Positions 35,215 through 46,755 of a DNA stretch of 64,000 nt are shown here, one piece after another. Within the stretch, counting starts at the first letter, position 1. Every line of letters begins with the position of its first letter. The stretch covers positions 3,100,001 through 3,164,000 of the forward strand of contig OU342634.1 of the NCBI GenBank assembly GCA_910589415.1. The letters are read 5' to 3'. The notes under the pieces were generated by a model, which made no database searches, was not told the origin of the DNA, and saw nothing but the letters and a program-made list of their open reading frames with translations. The stretch comes from Malachius bipustulatus (taxonomy: Eukaryota > Arthropoda > Insecta > Coleoptera > Melyridae). The translations under genes and the position numbers were made by a program.

Positions 35215-36258
35215 GTGCCAAAAATATGCAATCCAGCTGTTCAAACGTATCCATGTCAAATTTCCCACTGATTTATCTGGCCCTCTGGTCACATTTCTCC
35301 AGCTGGCTAAAACTTCCACACTGGCCAAATATCTGACCAACCTGCTGCAGCCTCACGTTAAATCTACGCAGAAACCCTTTTCCACCATGTACTCACCACA
35401 ACCCATTTTTAGTGGAATGGTAACTTCTATGAACAACTGGATGGTGTTGCTATGGGCCCCTGAGTCCTGTTGTTGCCAACTTCTACATGGAATTCTTTGA
35501 AGCCACGGCCTTATTAAACTCCACCACCAACAAACCGTCTTGTTGGTATCGCTACGTAGATACCTTCGTCATTTGGCAACATGGAGAAAAGGCCTTGAAG
35601 GAATTACTTCACTATATCAACAGTATTCATCCCTGCATGCAATTCACGATGGAAACAGAAAAAGATGGAAAGCTAAAGTTCCTTGATGTCCTCGTTAACA
35701 GGAATGAAAATGCCATCTTTGGGCATAGAGTCTACCGAAAACTAACACTTACACAGATAGGATTTACACAAAAACTCCAACCCTCATCCAAACCAAAAAC
35801 GAGCAGTTTTGGAAGCTGCATTTCTCCCTTACATCAAGAACGTCATCGATCGAATCGGTAAGCTCCTGCAGCGCCACGACGTCAAAACCAACTTTAAACC
35901 TTCACCCATCAAACGCAGCGTCAACACCCGCGTGACAGAACACAAGAGAAACTGCCGCCTGGGGCAGACAGGCAAGTCAGCTGTCGCGGAGCACACCGTG
36001 CTTCAGGACGATCACGCCATATGCTTTGAAAAGACGAAAGTCCTGTCCACTACTTCACACTATTACACCCGATTACATCGTGGAGCAATTGAAATTAATA
36101 AACATCCAAATAATTTCAACAGGCAGGAGGAAGGAATGAAAATGCGGAGGATTTGGTATCCAGCGTTACGTCAGACCCAAATGAGTAATCAATCGTCTGA
36201 CTCAGGAGCCTATCACATCATCGGAGAAACCGGCCTTTGCTGTGGTGGAGATGGCTAG
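35215..36258 (+). pseudogene. Penelope-like element: RT and GIY-YIG C-terminus
   Basis: Three overlapping frames give one damaged protein. The first (35213-35500) carries RT fingers (DLSGPLVTFLQL, a PHVKSTQ region). After a shift near 35463 the next (35487-35861) holds WYRYVDTFVIW, then INSIHPCMQFTMETE and KLKFLDVLVNR, hallmarks of Penelope RTs. One Asp codon is missing from the usual YVDD. The third (35809-36258) ends in RVTEHKRNCRLGQTGKSAVAEH, the HAICF...TKVLS segment and GAIEINKHPNNFNRQEEG, the C-terminal half of a GIY-YIG endonuclease. The N-terminal GIY/YIG strands are deleted: KPSPIKRSVNTR joins directly to the later part. It is inactive. Confidence 0.9.
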
Positions 36259-36343
36259 TGGAGGGGTAGGACGTCACCAGACCATCATCATATAAATATG
36301 AGCGCTCTCTCAGACGTCCAGTAACCGCAGTCACACGTAACCG

Positions 36344-36374
36344 CTGATGATTTCTACCGCAGCTGTAGACGAAA
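36344..36374 (+). ncRNA. Candidate hammerhead ribozyme core in the Penelope terminal repeat
   Basis: CTGATGA (36344-36350) is followed by a possible stem II, TCTAC (36353-36357) against GTAGA (36365-36369), and then GAAA (36371-36374), in the order of a hammerhead core. A TATAAATATGAGCGC promoter-like sequence lies about 55 bp upstream. Hammerhead motifs are known in Penelope-like terminal repeats. Stem II is offset by unpaired bases, and I could not find convincing stems I and III or a cleavage triplet, so the motif may be decayed or fortuitous. Confidence 0.3.
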
Positions 36375-36479
36375 TGTTCGGAGCAAATCTTCATGGACCA
36401 CGACACAACAGCCCGGAAGCGATGACGATTTCAATAGGGCCGTGAAACCTTACACACATCAATATCCATGTCAAGTTTG

Positions 36480-38141
36480 CACTTTGAATGGGATCGATCC
36501 ATTCCCACGAACTGGAGAATATCCACCCTGGTGACTTTTTATTTTATGGTTGTGAGGTGTTGATCGCCCAACGTAACTTTGTTTTAGAGAAGATTTAGAT
36601 GTTGTAGCTGTTGTACAGTCTACTTCCTGCCCTATTTATCATTTTTTCTCTTTCTTCAACCTAATCTTGTCATGTCTCCCTCTCTCAAAGTGTATTTCCA
36701 GCAGCAGAATAGCCGGTAAGTGTACATTTTAGATAGAAAAAGTTACCATTCGTAATTAAACGATCTTGAAGTTGATTTTAGATCTCTTTGAAAAGCTTTA
36801 TAAGGCGAAGTTGCAGAAGAGTGATTATTTGGGTCATTAACACGGAAAACACTTAAATAAAATTTTAATTGGTCTACCTATAATATTATTTTTGATGGAC
36901 AAGAGTGCGTTTTGCTTTGACTTCGAAACGACTCTAATCCCCGCGTTCATCAAATTGGTATACATAAAGGAACAATACTATCATTCAACTTGGTCGTATA
37001 ATAATAATGAATGGAGTGTTTTATGTCCATACTAATCCATCATCATACTATCTATATCTACTTATTATAAGCACACAATAAACAACTCGCACATTAAATG
37101 TTATGAATACACGTCACTCATCAAAGGATCATTCATAAATAGGTATCTTGCCTTGTTTTCTGCTCATATTTTTCCATCTAATAATTTGGAAACCTGCCGA
37201 GTCCGGATATACTTAAAGGTACCTACATAACGCTCAGCAAGACGACCTTGTTTCCTTATTAGGGAGTTTTATTTTCATAAATATTCTAAACAATAAAATA
37301 TTGATTGTTAGGTTGGCAATTCGAAACAATGAAAATAAAGAGCTGGAACAAATTCAATTAAATGAAAATGGCGACTTTTGAATATAATTCAGACAAAAAA
37401 CCATAGATTTTTTACGCTTGGGAGTCATTATTTTGACACATGTATTTGAAGATACTAATTAAAATGACACCTTTCCTTGCGCGCCACTGCCAGGTGTCTC
37501 GACACCTGGCGTGCTGACTGTAAGTTGCAGAAAAGCTATGATATTATGAAGATTTTTCGTAGTATTTTTTTATTAGCGCTGGCTTTCACTGGCGTGATTT
37601 ATGATTATTTCTTAAAAATTTCAAATTTGGAACTTTAAAAAGGCCCCAATCAAATCTTTCAAGCTTTGAGCACAACATTTCAAACCCTTGTAAAACCTAT
37701 GAAAGATTGTGGATTTTGGTTAAAAACGCTTTCTAAGAAAACGCGGTCCCTTCAAATATCGCAAAACCCGTTTTTGCCACTCGATTTTTCAGAGCTCTGA
37801 AATCGTTGTAACAGTTAGAGATGTCTGGAGGGAGTTTCCTGGTATTGCGTTTGAGAAATACCGTTCAAGTCGTTTCAAAACGACGGTGATTTGATTTTTT
37901 TATTGCAATTTATTATACACTTATGTTGCAATTTTTACAGTTCAAATGTTTGCAACGTGCCTTCCTTTTGCTTGTATGAATTTGGGTCTCGCGGGATTAA
38001 ATAATCGCTCCTGATAACAGCTGCGTGGGCCTGTTCCTGTAAGAAGAAGCGAAACCGAATAACTATTCTAGCAATAGGTAAAGATTACGTCAATTTCAGT
38101 AGTGAGAATACTTCAATTTCAGGATTGGGGTTACTTCACTT
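36480..38141. other. Unassigned sequence
   Basis: A strong small hairpin, CCAGGTGTC-TC-GACACCTGG, lies near 37490-37510. Otherwise I see no coding region or repeat family. Confidence 0.4.
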
Positions 38142-38334
38142 ATACAGGGTGAGTCATTTCAATCTTCGGACCCAGATATCTCTGTTGGTAAGCCAGATAC
38201 AAAAAAACTGTGCAGACAAAAGTTGTTCAGGACAATGGGGGTCATCTGACTGTACTGATGACTTTGACCTTGATGACCAATTTAATGGTAATTTGAAGGT
38301 GAAGGTTGTTTTTTAAATAGGATGCCCTGTATAT
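38142..38334. mobile_element. Possible short CAGGGTGAGTC-ended element
   Basis: TATACAGGGTGAGTCATTTC on the left and GGATGCCCTGTATA on the right are imperfectly complementary and TA-flanked. The interior (about 190 bp) shows no gene. It may be a deleted member of the fold-back group. Confidence 0.4.
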
Positions 38335-39210
38335 TTTTGTTTTTTAATATTTCCCGTGAAAATCCAATGAGAATGGTTTTGACAGTTGCAGTCTAAAATG
38401 AGTAAGTTATGACGTTATGAGTTACTCATCATAAACAACTGAAACTCTTTCTCTTTTTAAAAACAGTGTACATCGGAAACGGCTCCAAAATCTAGGAACC
38501 AAGGCTGTAAAAAAATGTAGTTAAAGAAAAATTTGATCGATTTTTTTTTAAGAAAAGCACGTTTTTTGATCTACTTCCGGCGAAAACGTCATCGGATTCG
38601 GAGTGTCCAGTCAAAATGCTATGAAAATGTGCTTCTCAAATCGCATGGCATACTTCGACCAGCTTCACAAAAACCGATTGTAACATGCAGTAGGTACAAA
38701 GTTCTTTTTTTATATATTTTTAAAGCGATTCGAAGTGTGCCGTTCGATTTAAAAAGCTCATTTCATAGCATTTTTGCTCTACTCTCCGGATCCGATGACG
38801 TCTTTTCTGAAAGCCAATCGGAAAATGTGCTTTTCTTGAAAAAAAAAGATGCGAACAATTTTTCTCCAAGTGCGGCCATAGTTACGAAATTTAAAAGACT
38901 TACAATAAGCTATCCCGTAAATTCGCATTACTTCAGCTTTTGAAATGATTTTCAATGAATTTTGAAGAACATTATAAACAATTTGTATCTATGGCAAAAT
39001 TGAAAATCGAAGTTTAAGTTTGCAAAAGTTCTTATTTTGCGAAACTCGGTTAGATTTAAGAAACTCATTTCATAGAATTTTTTCTGTATTTTCCGAATCT
39101 GATGCCGTTTTTTTCGAAAGTCTATCAGAAAATTTGCTTTTCTGATTCGATTTGATTTCCCATGTTATTCCCCTAGGTCCCGCTTTGAAAGTTGTCACAC
39201 GGTATGTAAT
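38335..39210. repeat. Decayed fold-back fragments
   Basis: About 38545-38615 (AAAGCACG ... GTCATCGGATTCGGA) is mirrored imperfectly at 38785-38845 (TCCGGATCCGATGACGTC ... TGTGCTTTTCTTG), and a third, direct partial copy lies at 39065-39150. The end at 39150-39205 (GATTTCCCATG ... TTGTCACACGGTATG) matches the right terminus of the fold-back at 5518-6509. The 38430-38500 segment resembles arms of the 39211 element. Confidence 0.55.
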
Positions 39211-40021
39211 AAATTTGAAAATTTGTATACAGGGGTTTTACAAAAAAATGATTCGATGGAAAATAGTTTTTAAATGGCGGCACTTCCGGTTGTACCGGAA
39301 GTTGAATTGACGTGTCTCATTTTAAATGGGACACCCTATATATTATTGCATTTTCGAATTTGCATGAAAAAATGCAATAAAAATGGCGTTTACAGTTCAA
39401 AATTTTACCGAGTGGTTTATAAACAAATGAGTTATAAACAAATTAAAGAGAAGTTAAACAATTAAGAGGAGTTATAAACAAATGAAAATCGCGATTTTCA
39501 ATTTTTGAAGCAGCTTACATCGAGAACGGCTCAAGATATCGGAAAACGGCTTACATGTCCCTATCTTATATTTTCATGTGCTATCCTATTGTGTGGGTGA
39601 AATTGCTATAACAGGGTGATGACAAATCTGATAAAATTCATGAAAAATCTGATAATTTTCATCAGCCTGTATAATAATTTCATCCACACGATATGATACT
39701 ACGTGAAAAATTAGGATAGGGACATGTAAGTCGTTTTCCGATATCTTGAGCCGTTCTCGATGTAAGCTGCTTTGAATGTGGAAAATTGCGATTTTCATTT
39801 GTTTATAACTCATAAACCACTCTCGGTACAATTTTGAACTGTAAACGCCATTTTTATTGCATTTTTCCAGGAAATTCGAAAATGCAATAATATACAGGCT
39901 GTCCCATTTAAAATAAGACACGTCAAGTCAATTTCCGGTATAACCGGAAGTGACGCCATTTTGAAAATATTTTCCATCGATTCATTTTTTTGTAAAACCC
40001 CTGTATACAAATTTTCAAATT
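39211..40021. mobile_element. Nested fold-back element, homologous inside to 6791-7425
   Basis: AAATTTGAAAATTTGTATAC at the left pairs with GTATACAAATTTTCAAATTT at the right, continuing into CAGGGGTTTTACAAAA. A second layer begins at GGGACACCCTATATA (39340) and TATACAGGCTGTCCC (about 39890). Arms of about 370 bp surround a short centre near 39625. The inner block with AACGGCTTACATGTCCCTAT occurs with the same layout in the element at 6791-7425. No transposase. Confidence 0.85.
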
Positions 40022-40776
40022 TCTGTCATGCTAAGTTTCCCATATACGGCTAACGCACGCTCATCGTGAGACAGCCTGTATACTCGAGAGTTGCAAGTGA
40101 TCTTCCTCATTATTTTCGCGATATGTAAACTGAATACTTGCAAAGGTTTTACTATTTAATATGACACCCTGTAAGTACGTGCAAACAAATATCTAAGTGC
40201 CGTTTCTGAGGTTTCTTGAGAAGCAGAATACTTTTGATAAAGTGACTTTTTTCTAAAAAATAATACCTATTAGGAAAGCTTTTTGTCTTCACAGCCCCAT
40301 CCGTGGATACACTGTCTGTTTAAATACAACCAAATTGCAAGTTATTTACTTTCATTAAGCCCTTGTGCACGTTTCGAGATTAATGCTTAAAATTTTTTGC
40401 ACAAAACTTTGCACAAAATTTTTCCTTCGATTTTTGTTAAAAGAAAACTTTTTAAAACCACGTAATTTCTACAGTGCCCGTTCAAAATTCGCAAGAACTC
40501 GTTCTTGGAAAATCTAGGAAACTGAAATTTTTTTATCAGTTTTCATCCTTTTTTTCTCATTGCAGTCCTTTGGATTCACGCATATATTTTTTTGCCCCCT
40601 CCTAGTTGTTTTGGAGATAAATGTTGGGTCATTTGTTAAGATCGAAAAGCTGATGCTTCGGTTGCTGCAGTCACATTGTAAGTTTGTTGAGCGGTTTTCG
40701 AGAAAATCTGGAAAACATTTTCAACTTGAAGCAGGCAACATTTGGGTAACAGATCCTTAATATTTTGTCCTCAAGA
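40022..40776. other. Unassigned sequence
   Basis: An isolated ACACCCTGTA at 40163 and AGCCTGTATAC at 40073 look like stray fold-back ends. No gene seen. Confidence 0.35.
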
Positions 40777-42384
40777 GGTTCTTACCACCAGCAGTAGGTG
40801 TCGTCGCAGTCGTTCTGTCTTGCAGGTCACTGATGTAAAAATCCTCTGATTTGTATAGAACTGGCGCATTCCATGGCTTTCGGTAGCATTGTCCTTGCGT
40901 TCTCGGTGTGCTACGCTGAAGAGGCCAAAGAAGGCCGAAACAGCGCTGTCCGTGGCTCCGGATCTGCTTGGATTTTTGTTGCTGGTTGCCGTGGAGTGCA
41001 TTTTAAGAGAAAAAGCCCAATAATCATTTCCTTTATATTTATTAATTACTCTCTAAAGATTTCTATTTATCCTTCTAATTTACATGGGCTAATGGTGAAG
41101 GGAGCTGCCGGCCACTAGCTGGCGCTGCCCCGGGGACTTGTCAAATCCTCATAGCAGGTAACTGCACGAGGAGTCTTGTCTCACGAAGGCGATTGTCTGC
41201 TGTTGATGGTCGGTGGTTCTTACCACCAGCAGTAGGTGTCGTCGCAGTCGTTCTGTCTTGCAGGTCACTGATGTAAAAATCCTCTGATTTGTATAGAACT
41301 GGCGCATTCCATGGCTTTCGGTAGCATTGTCCTTGCGTTCTCGATGTGCTACGCTGAAGAGGCCAAAGAAGGCCGAAACAGCGCTGTCCGTGGCTCCGGA
41401 TCTGCTTGGATTTTTGTTGCTGGTTGCCGTGGAGTGCATTTTAAGAGAAAAAGCCCAATAATCATTTCCTTTATATTTATTAATTACTCTCTAAAGATTT
41501 CTATTTATCCTTCTAATTTACATGGGCTAATGGTGAAGGGAGCTGCCGGCCACTAGCTGGCGCTGCCCCGGGGACTTGTCAAATCCTCATAGCAGGTAAC
41601 TGCACGAGGAGTCTTGTCTCACGAAGGCGATTGTCTGCTGTTGATGGTCGGTGGTTCTTACCACCAGCAGTAGGTGTCGTCGCAGTCGTTCTGTCTTGCA
41701 GGTCACTGATGTAAAAATCCTCTGATTTGTATAGAACTGGCGCATTCCATGGCTTTCGGTAGCATTGTCCTTGCGTTCTCGGTGTGCTACGCTGAAGAGG
41801 CCAAAGAAGGCCGAAACAGCGCTGTCCGTGGCTCCGGATCTGCTTGGATTTTTGTTGCTGGTTGCCGTGGAGTGCATTTTAAGAGAAAAAGCCCAATAAT
41901 CATTTCCTTTATATTTATTAATTACTCTCTAAAGATTTCTATTTATCCTTCTAATTTACATGGGCTAATGGTGAAGGGAGCTGCCGGCCACTAGCTGGCG
42001 CTGCCCCGGGGACTTGTCAAATCCTCATAGCAGGTAACTGCACGAGGAGTATTGCTACGCTGATGAGGCCAAAGAAGGCCGAAACAGCGCTGTCCGTGGC
42101 TCCGGATCTGCTTGGATTTTTGTTGCTGGTTGCCGTGGAGTGCATTTTAAGAGAAAAAGCCCAATAATCATTTCCTTTATATTTATTAATTACTCTCTAA
42201 AGATTTCTATTTATCCTTCTAATTTACATGGGCTAATGGTGAAGGGAGCTGCCGGCCACTAGCTGGCGCTGCCCCGGGGACTTGTCAAATCCTCATAGCA
42301 GGTAACTGCACGAGGAGTCTTGTCTCACGAAGGCGATTGTCTGCTGTTGATGGTCGGTGGTTCTTACCACCAGCAGTAGGTGTC
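40777..42384. repeat. 438-bp tandem repeat, three full copies and one deleted copy
   Basis: GGTTCTTACCACCAGCAGTAGG starts copies at 40777, 41215 and 41653, an exact 438-bp spacing. A fourth copy lacks 168 bp (its TGCTACGCTGA is at 42053 instead of 42221), and the array closes with a repeat of the starting 26 bp at 42359-42384. Copies look nearly identical; the only difference noticed is GATGTG against GGTGTG in copy 2. Each full unit holds an 81-codon plus frame and an overlapping minus frame of up to 96 codons. I recognise neither. The unit is more GC-rich than its surroundings. LTR-like or satellite origin is possible. Confidence 0.9.
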
Positions 42385-43068
42385 TGCGTCTGCGGGATAA
42401 AATGCAAGCAATTGGAAGGTGTGTAATTGAACTACCAACTACCCCAATCAGTGATCTACAGATCATAGGGCAATAAACAAAAACATGGTTTACATAATGA
42501 ACTTTTTTGAAAATTACATCCATTAGCCATTTATTTTTTGACCATTCCTGAATATAAGCAAATCTTCTTTCCAGCAATGGAACGTTTTTGTTGATCCGTG
42601 ACAGCCATAATATTATATCTTTAATATTCAAATTTGAAGTGACAGGAATTGAAATTATGACACTGACACATGAGAATTTGAACTGCTAAAGTTGTTTTAA
42701 AATTATTTTCTTGAACTCAGGCATGACTGCAATAGCTCTTCTTCCAAAGCAAGACTTGATGAAAAATTTATAGGATCAGATGATATTATTAAGCATTTAA
42801 AATATAAAATCATTGAGATTAGGGAATCAGTTTAGATGATGTTCAGTCGTCAGAAGGATCGAGTCGAATAATAAATGTTATTGATTTCTTTCGTGATCTT
42901 TATTGTGTACTTAAAATAAATAATAATATGCCTAACATTTTGTGATATAACAAGATAAAGATATTCAGAATAATCCAAATTTCTAAATATCCTCCGAGAA
43001 CGAGAATTGAATGGGGTGCTATAATCGAATAGTCACCAGAAGGGGAGGCACAAAAGATCTTCTAAATC
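42385..43068. other. Unassigned sequence with block duplicated from 29995-30175
   Basis: The segment 42645-42790 shares GGAATTGAAATTATG, CTCAGGCATGACTGCAATAG and GATGAAAAATTTATAGGATC with the flank of the other large palindrome. The minus frame at 42293-42631 is a chance extension of the tandem unit. Nothing else recognised. Confidence 0.45.
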
Positions 43069-44345
43069 GTGTGGGTAAAATTTATTTCGCCATCAGACGG
43101 GAATTTTTTTATCTTTGATTTGAGCCCCAGTAGACCTCAATCGGACCATTATTAAGGTCACAGGGTCACCAAACGTGTTTGGTCCTGTAGAATGGCAAGG
43201 ATTAGGGTTAGCGGGTTCCGCTACCCGGCATTTTTTAGGGCTAAGTGTCCCCTTTCAAGATTTTCTTACCCCATGTCGCTATCTCAATTAGGGCCTGCAC
43301 GCGGACGTGATTAATCTAGCCGCGGAGCAGCGAGAGCCAGGGGCGGAGCCTAGCGCTCCCTCTCCTTTCTCTCTTCTCTCGCAGACACACACGCTAGATT
43401 AATTGGTTTACATATCACGTCCGCGTGCAGGCCCTAATTGAGATAGCGACATGGGGTAACAAAATCTTGAAAGGGGACACTTAGCCCTAAAAAATGGCGG
43501 GTAGCGGAACCCGCTAACCCTAATCCTTGCCATTCTACAGGACCAAACGCGTTTGGTGACCCTGTGACCTTAATAATGGTCCGATCGAGGTTTACTGGGG
43601 CTCAAATCAAAGATAAAAAAATTCCCGACTGATGACGAAATAAATTTTACCCACACCCCCTTCTTTCATGGCAAAAAACCAGTTCTAAGAAAAAAAAGGG
43701 GGGAGGGAAATCGGTTTTTCTGCGGGCATCTTGCCAATATTGGCGGAATCGAAAAAAAAATACAATTTTAAAGTAGGCATTCCAAAGTGTCATCTCCCAT
43801 TGGTTGGGCCCGACGCCCCAATATTAGCGAAAGTTATAGCAATTTGAATTTTAATTATGATTTCCCCTCCCCCTCCCCCTCTAATCGAGATAGCGACTTT
43901 AAAATTTCAGGCATCATTGAGGACACTACTGTCTGTCGATGAAAAAAAATTAAGTCCCTAAGTCGATTTTTTCCATGCAAAACACGCGAACACGGACGGC
44001 GGTGTATTTGCACCGCGGCGGAACCCTGAAGAAAGGGCCTTAAAATTAAAAATGCGATATCTCGAGAACCGTTTGACCGATTTGGACCAGTCAAAGTTCA
44101 AATTACGCGTCTTCGACAGGTCTTGATTTTTCGACAGAATATTTACTATGCTCAGAGTTGAATTAAGCGAGTTATGTGCAAAAAAAACCATTGCCGATGT
44201 CTTCGCATGCACATTTCTCCTCCAGGGCGTCGATTAAATTTTTGAAAATGCCACCAAAATGAAGAGGGGGTCCAACTTTATGAAAAAAAAAATCAAAAAA
44301 AATTCTCGAGTCCAAGGCGGTTCGAAAGTTAGACCCTCTCTACTA
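43069..44345. mobile_element. Large palindromic element, copy K2, left arm truncated
   Basis: The right arm runs intact from the centre near 43370 to the AGACCCTCTCTACTA end. The left arm survives only from GTGTGGGTAAAATTTATTTC at 43069, so about 700 bp of outer left arm are missing. The retained parts match K1 (28613-29946) closely, including the GC-rich centre with GGGCCTGCACGCGGACGTGA. Confidence 0.85.
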
Positions 44346-45645
44346 TAATAGTAGTGTAGATATATCATAATATCCCCATTAATATAATACAAAAAATACA
44401 ATAGAAGATGTGTTTGCACTGTTCAAACAAGAACTACAGTCTTTTCGAAAATCAGAAATTCTAAGGTGTTCTGCATGCAGAGTACCAAATTATTTCCTTT
44501 CAATTTTTTTTTATGTACAACTAGGTACATAATAAGTAATTTCAATTTCCATATCTTCAAAATCACCTACCTATTAGAATGAACATCTTTGGGTATTATT
44601 TTTGTTACATGTTTCATACATTTCTTACCAAGGTAGGTATAGCAAAATAGCAACAGTGTGGTTTTAAAAATAAAAATATCGAAGATCATACAAATCAATC
44701 TATTAATGAAAACATTTACAAGGACACCTTTAATTATTTGTAATAACAAGTAAACAACCTGGATCATTCATAAAAGCGAATCGCTATTAGTAACTAACTG
44801 GTCTACTAATAATAACATCATTACGATTCTAGTTTAGAATAATAAAACGATCGAGCGAACTGCAGTTACGTGACATTTCCATAGAACAATGAATGGAGGC
44901 ATTGTTTGTTTCATGGTCGGCGAGCTCCATGACCGGTCGCCGTTCGTTCTCAATGGGAGGATGGGAGAACGCGCGAAGTGCTCCTGCATATCTTCGCTTA
45001 GTTGCCAGATCTAGGCTAATATCCCTAGTACCTTTACCAGCAGGTATGTACCTATGCACGCACGATCGATTTTTTCAATAAAACGTTTCCAAGGCTAGGA
45101 AATATAAAATGGTTCAAGATAATATTCAAATTATAGTAAAGTACTTACCGCTATATTATTCAGAAGTTTGTATTAATGTGATTTGATTGGTGACATACAG
45201 CCTTTGTTCTTTATCATGAAGGGATATCTGCGTTATTTAAAAAAAGGGACAAATTTCAAACAATCACGCATCAAAGCCTTTTAAACTTTTGGCACATAAT
45301 TTTAAACTTTTGTAAAATCTAGTAGGACTGTGGATGTCTATGTCAGGAAACTTTTCTAAAAAACGTTGTTTGTACTTTTTGTTGTTTGTACCTTGAAATT
45401 TCGCAGAAAACCTGTCTTGTAACCCGTTCGATTACAAGTAGTAGTTTTCAATTTGGAGAACTGTAATTTTTGTAATAGTCAAATGTCTCCAGATACTTGT
45501 CTGATGGTATTGCATTTGAGAAAAATCGGTCGTCATTTTTTTTAAACTGCTTTGCAAAAAAAATTCTTCGATTTCCAAAACGCCCCTATATACCTGTATC
45601 TTTCAAGATTAGTGCACGGAATTTTGCTATCTTGTAGAATTGATA
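44346..45645. other. Unassigned sequence
   Basis: A somewhat GC-richer stretch at 44890-45045 is open in both directions and is followed by CAG/GTATGT, a good splice-donor match at 45043. No protein family is recognisable, so I do not call an exon. Otherwise nothing seen. Confidence 0.3.
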
Positions 45646-46755
45646 CAGGGTGTATCAAAGATGTTGGGCCAAACTTGAAGGGGTGGTTTTTCTCATAAAT
45701 GTAAGTTAAAAAGAAAAACTTTCAGCTCAAAATGACGTTTCGTGTAAAAGAAACATAGGGTGTCAAACTTAAATAAAAATATAAGAGTTTTTGGTTATAA
45801 CTTGTGTAAATTTAAACCGATTTGGATGATACTTGATACGAACAATAAACAAACAAAGGCCTTTAATTTGGCTATTTCAAATTTTATGGATGTCTTCCAG
45901 TGGCGTAGATATTCGGGTTTTTTCTTTTTTCCCTCCTTTTACGTTCTTATCTTTTACACCACTAACTTTTTTCCAATTACAAAACCGTTATTCGATTACT
46001 CCATACATTTTAGAACAAAAAGTATATGTTAATTTTTTTCATGCGGCGCACTGTTTTTGAGATACTTGAAGTTTTCTCAAGAAATGTCACTAATCTAATA
46101 TTCAGGGTTTGAGCCACTTTTTTCTCCCTGTCTTTCACGCCACTGATTTTATTGCAAATACAAAAACGTTGTTTATTACCCAATGGACTTTGTAACCAAA
46201 AAGTATTCTTTAGCTTTTCCCATACGACGCACTATTTTTGAGATATTTAAAGTTTCCTCAGCCAATATCACTAATCATTAATAATAACATTTTGCATAAA
46301 AATCCTAGTCGGATAAATTTTAATGAAACAACAATTTTTTAATGTAAATTGCCCAACATTACCTGAGAAAAATTAAAATATTTCAAAAACGGTGCGGCAT
46401 ATGAAAAAAGGATAGTTTTTTATTCGAAACTGCTTGGGCTATTATTATCGCACAACGGTTTTGTATTCGCAATAAAGTCAGTGCCGTTAAATACGGGGAG
46501 GGAAAAGTGGCTCCAATCTTGACTATCTATGCCACTGGAAGACATCTACAAAATCTGAAATACCCAAATTAAAGAGCTTACACAAATTAAGTCTGCTTAT
46601 TGTTCGTGCCGAGTTTCATCAAAATCGGTGTAAATTTATATGAGTTATAACCAAAACTCTTATATTTTTCTAAAGTTTGGCACCCTGTATCTTTTAAGCG
46701 AAACATAATTTTTAGCTGAAACTTATTATTTAACTTACATTTATGAGCCACCCAT
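45646..46755. mobile_element. Fold-back element, right end lost at a LINE junction
   Basis: The left end ATACAGGGTGTATCAAAGATG starts an arm whose mirror runs backward from about 46755 (TTACATTTATGAG ... CACCCTGTATC ... CCAAAACTC). The mirrored end itself is absent because the sequence changes to LINE at about 46756. The left arm also has an internal direct duplication: about 45908-46096 resembles 46106-46273 (both contain TTTTTGAGATA and TATTCGGG/ATTCAGGG blocks). No transposase. Confidence 0.8.

Noticed and set aside
40873..41994. Three copies of an 81-residue protein and overlapping minus-strand 96-residue frames as a small gene family
   Set aside because: They are simply the 438-bp tandem repeat read in both directions. 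The copies are too similar for codon-level constraint to be judged, and no domain or start context supports expression.
44893..45046. Host exon ending at a CAG/GTATGT donor
   Set aside because: The frame is open on both strands, has no recognisable domain and no acceptor or partner exon was found.
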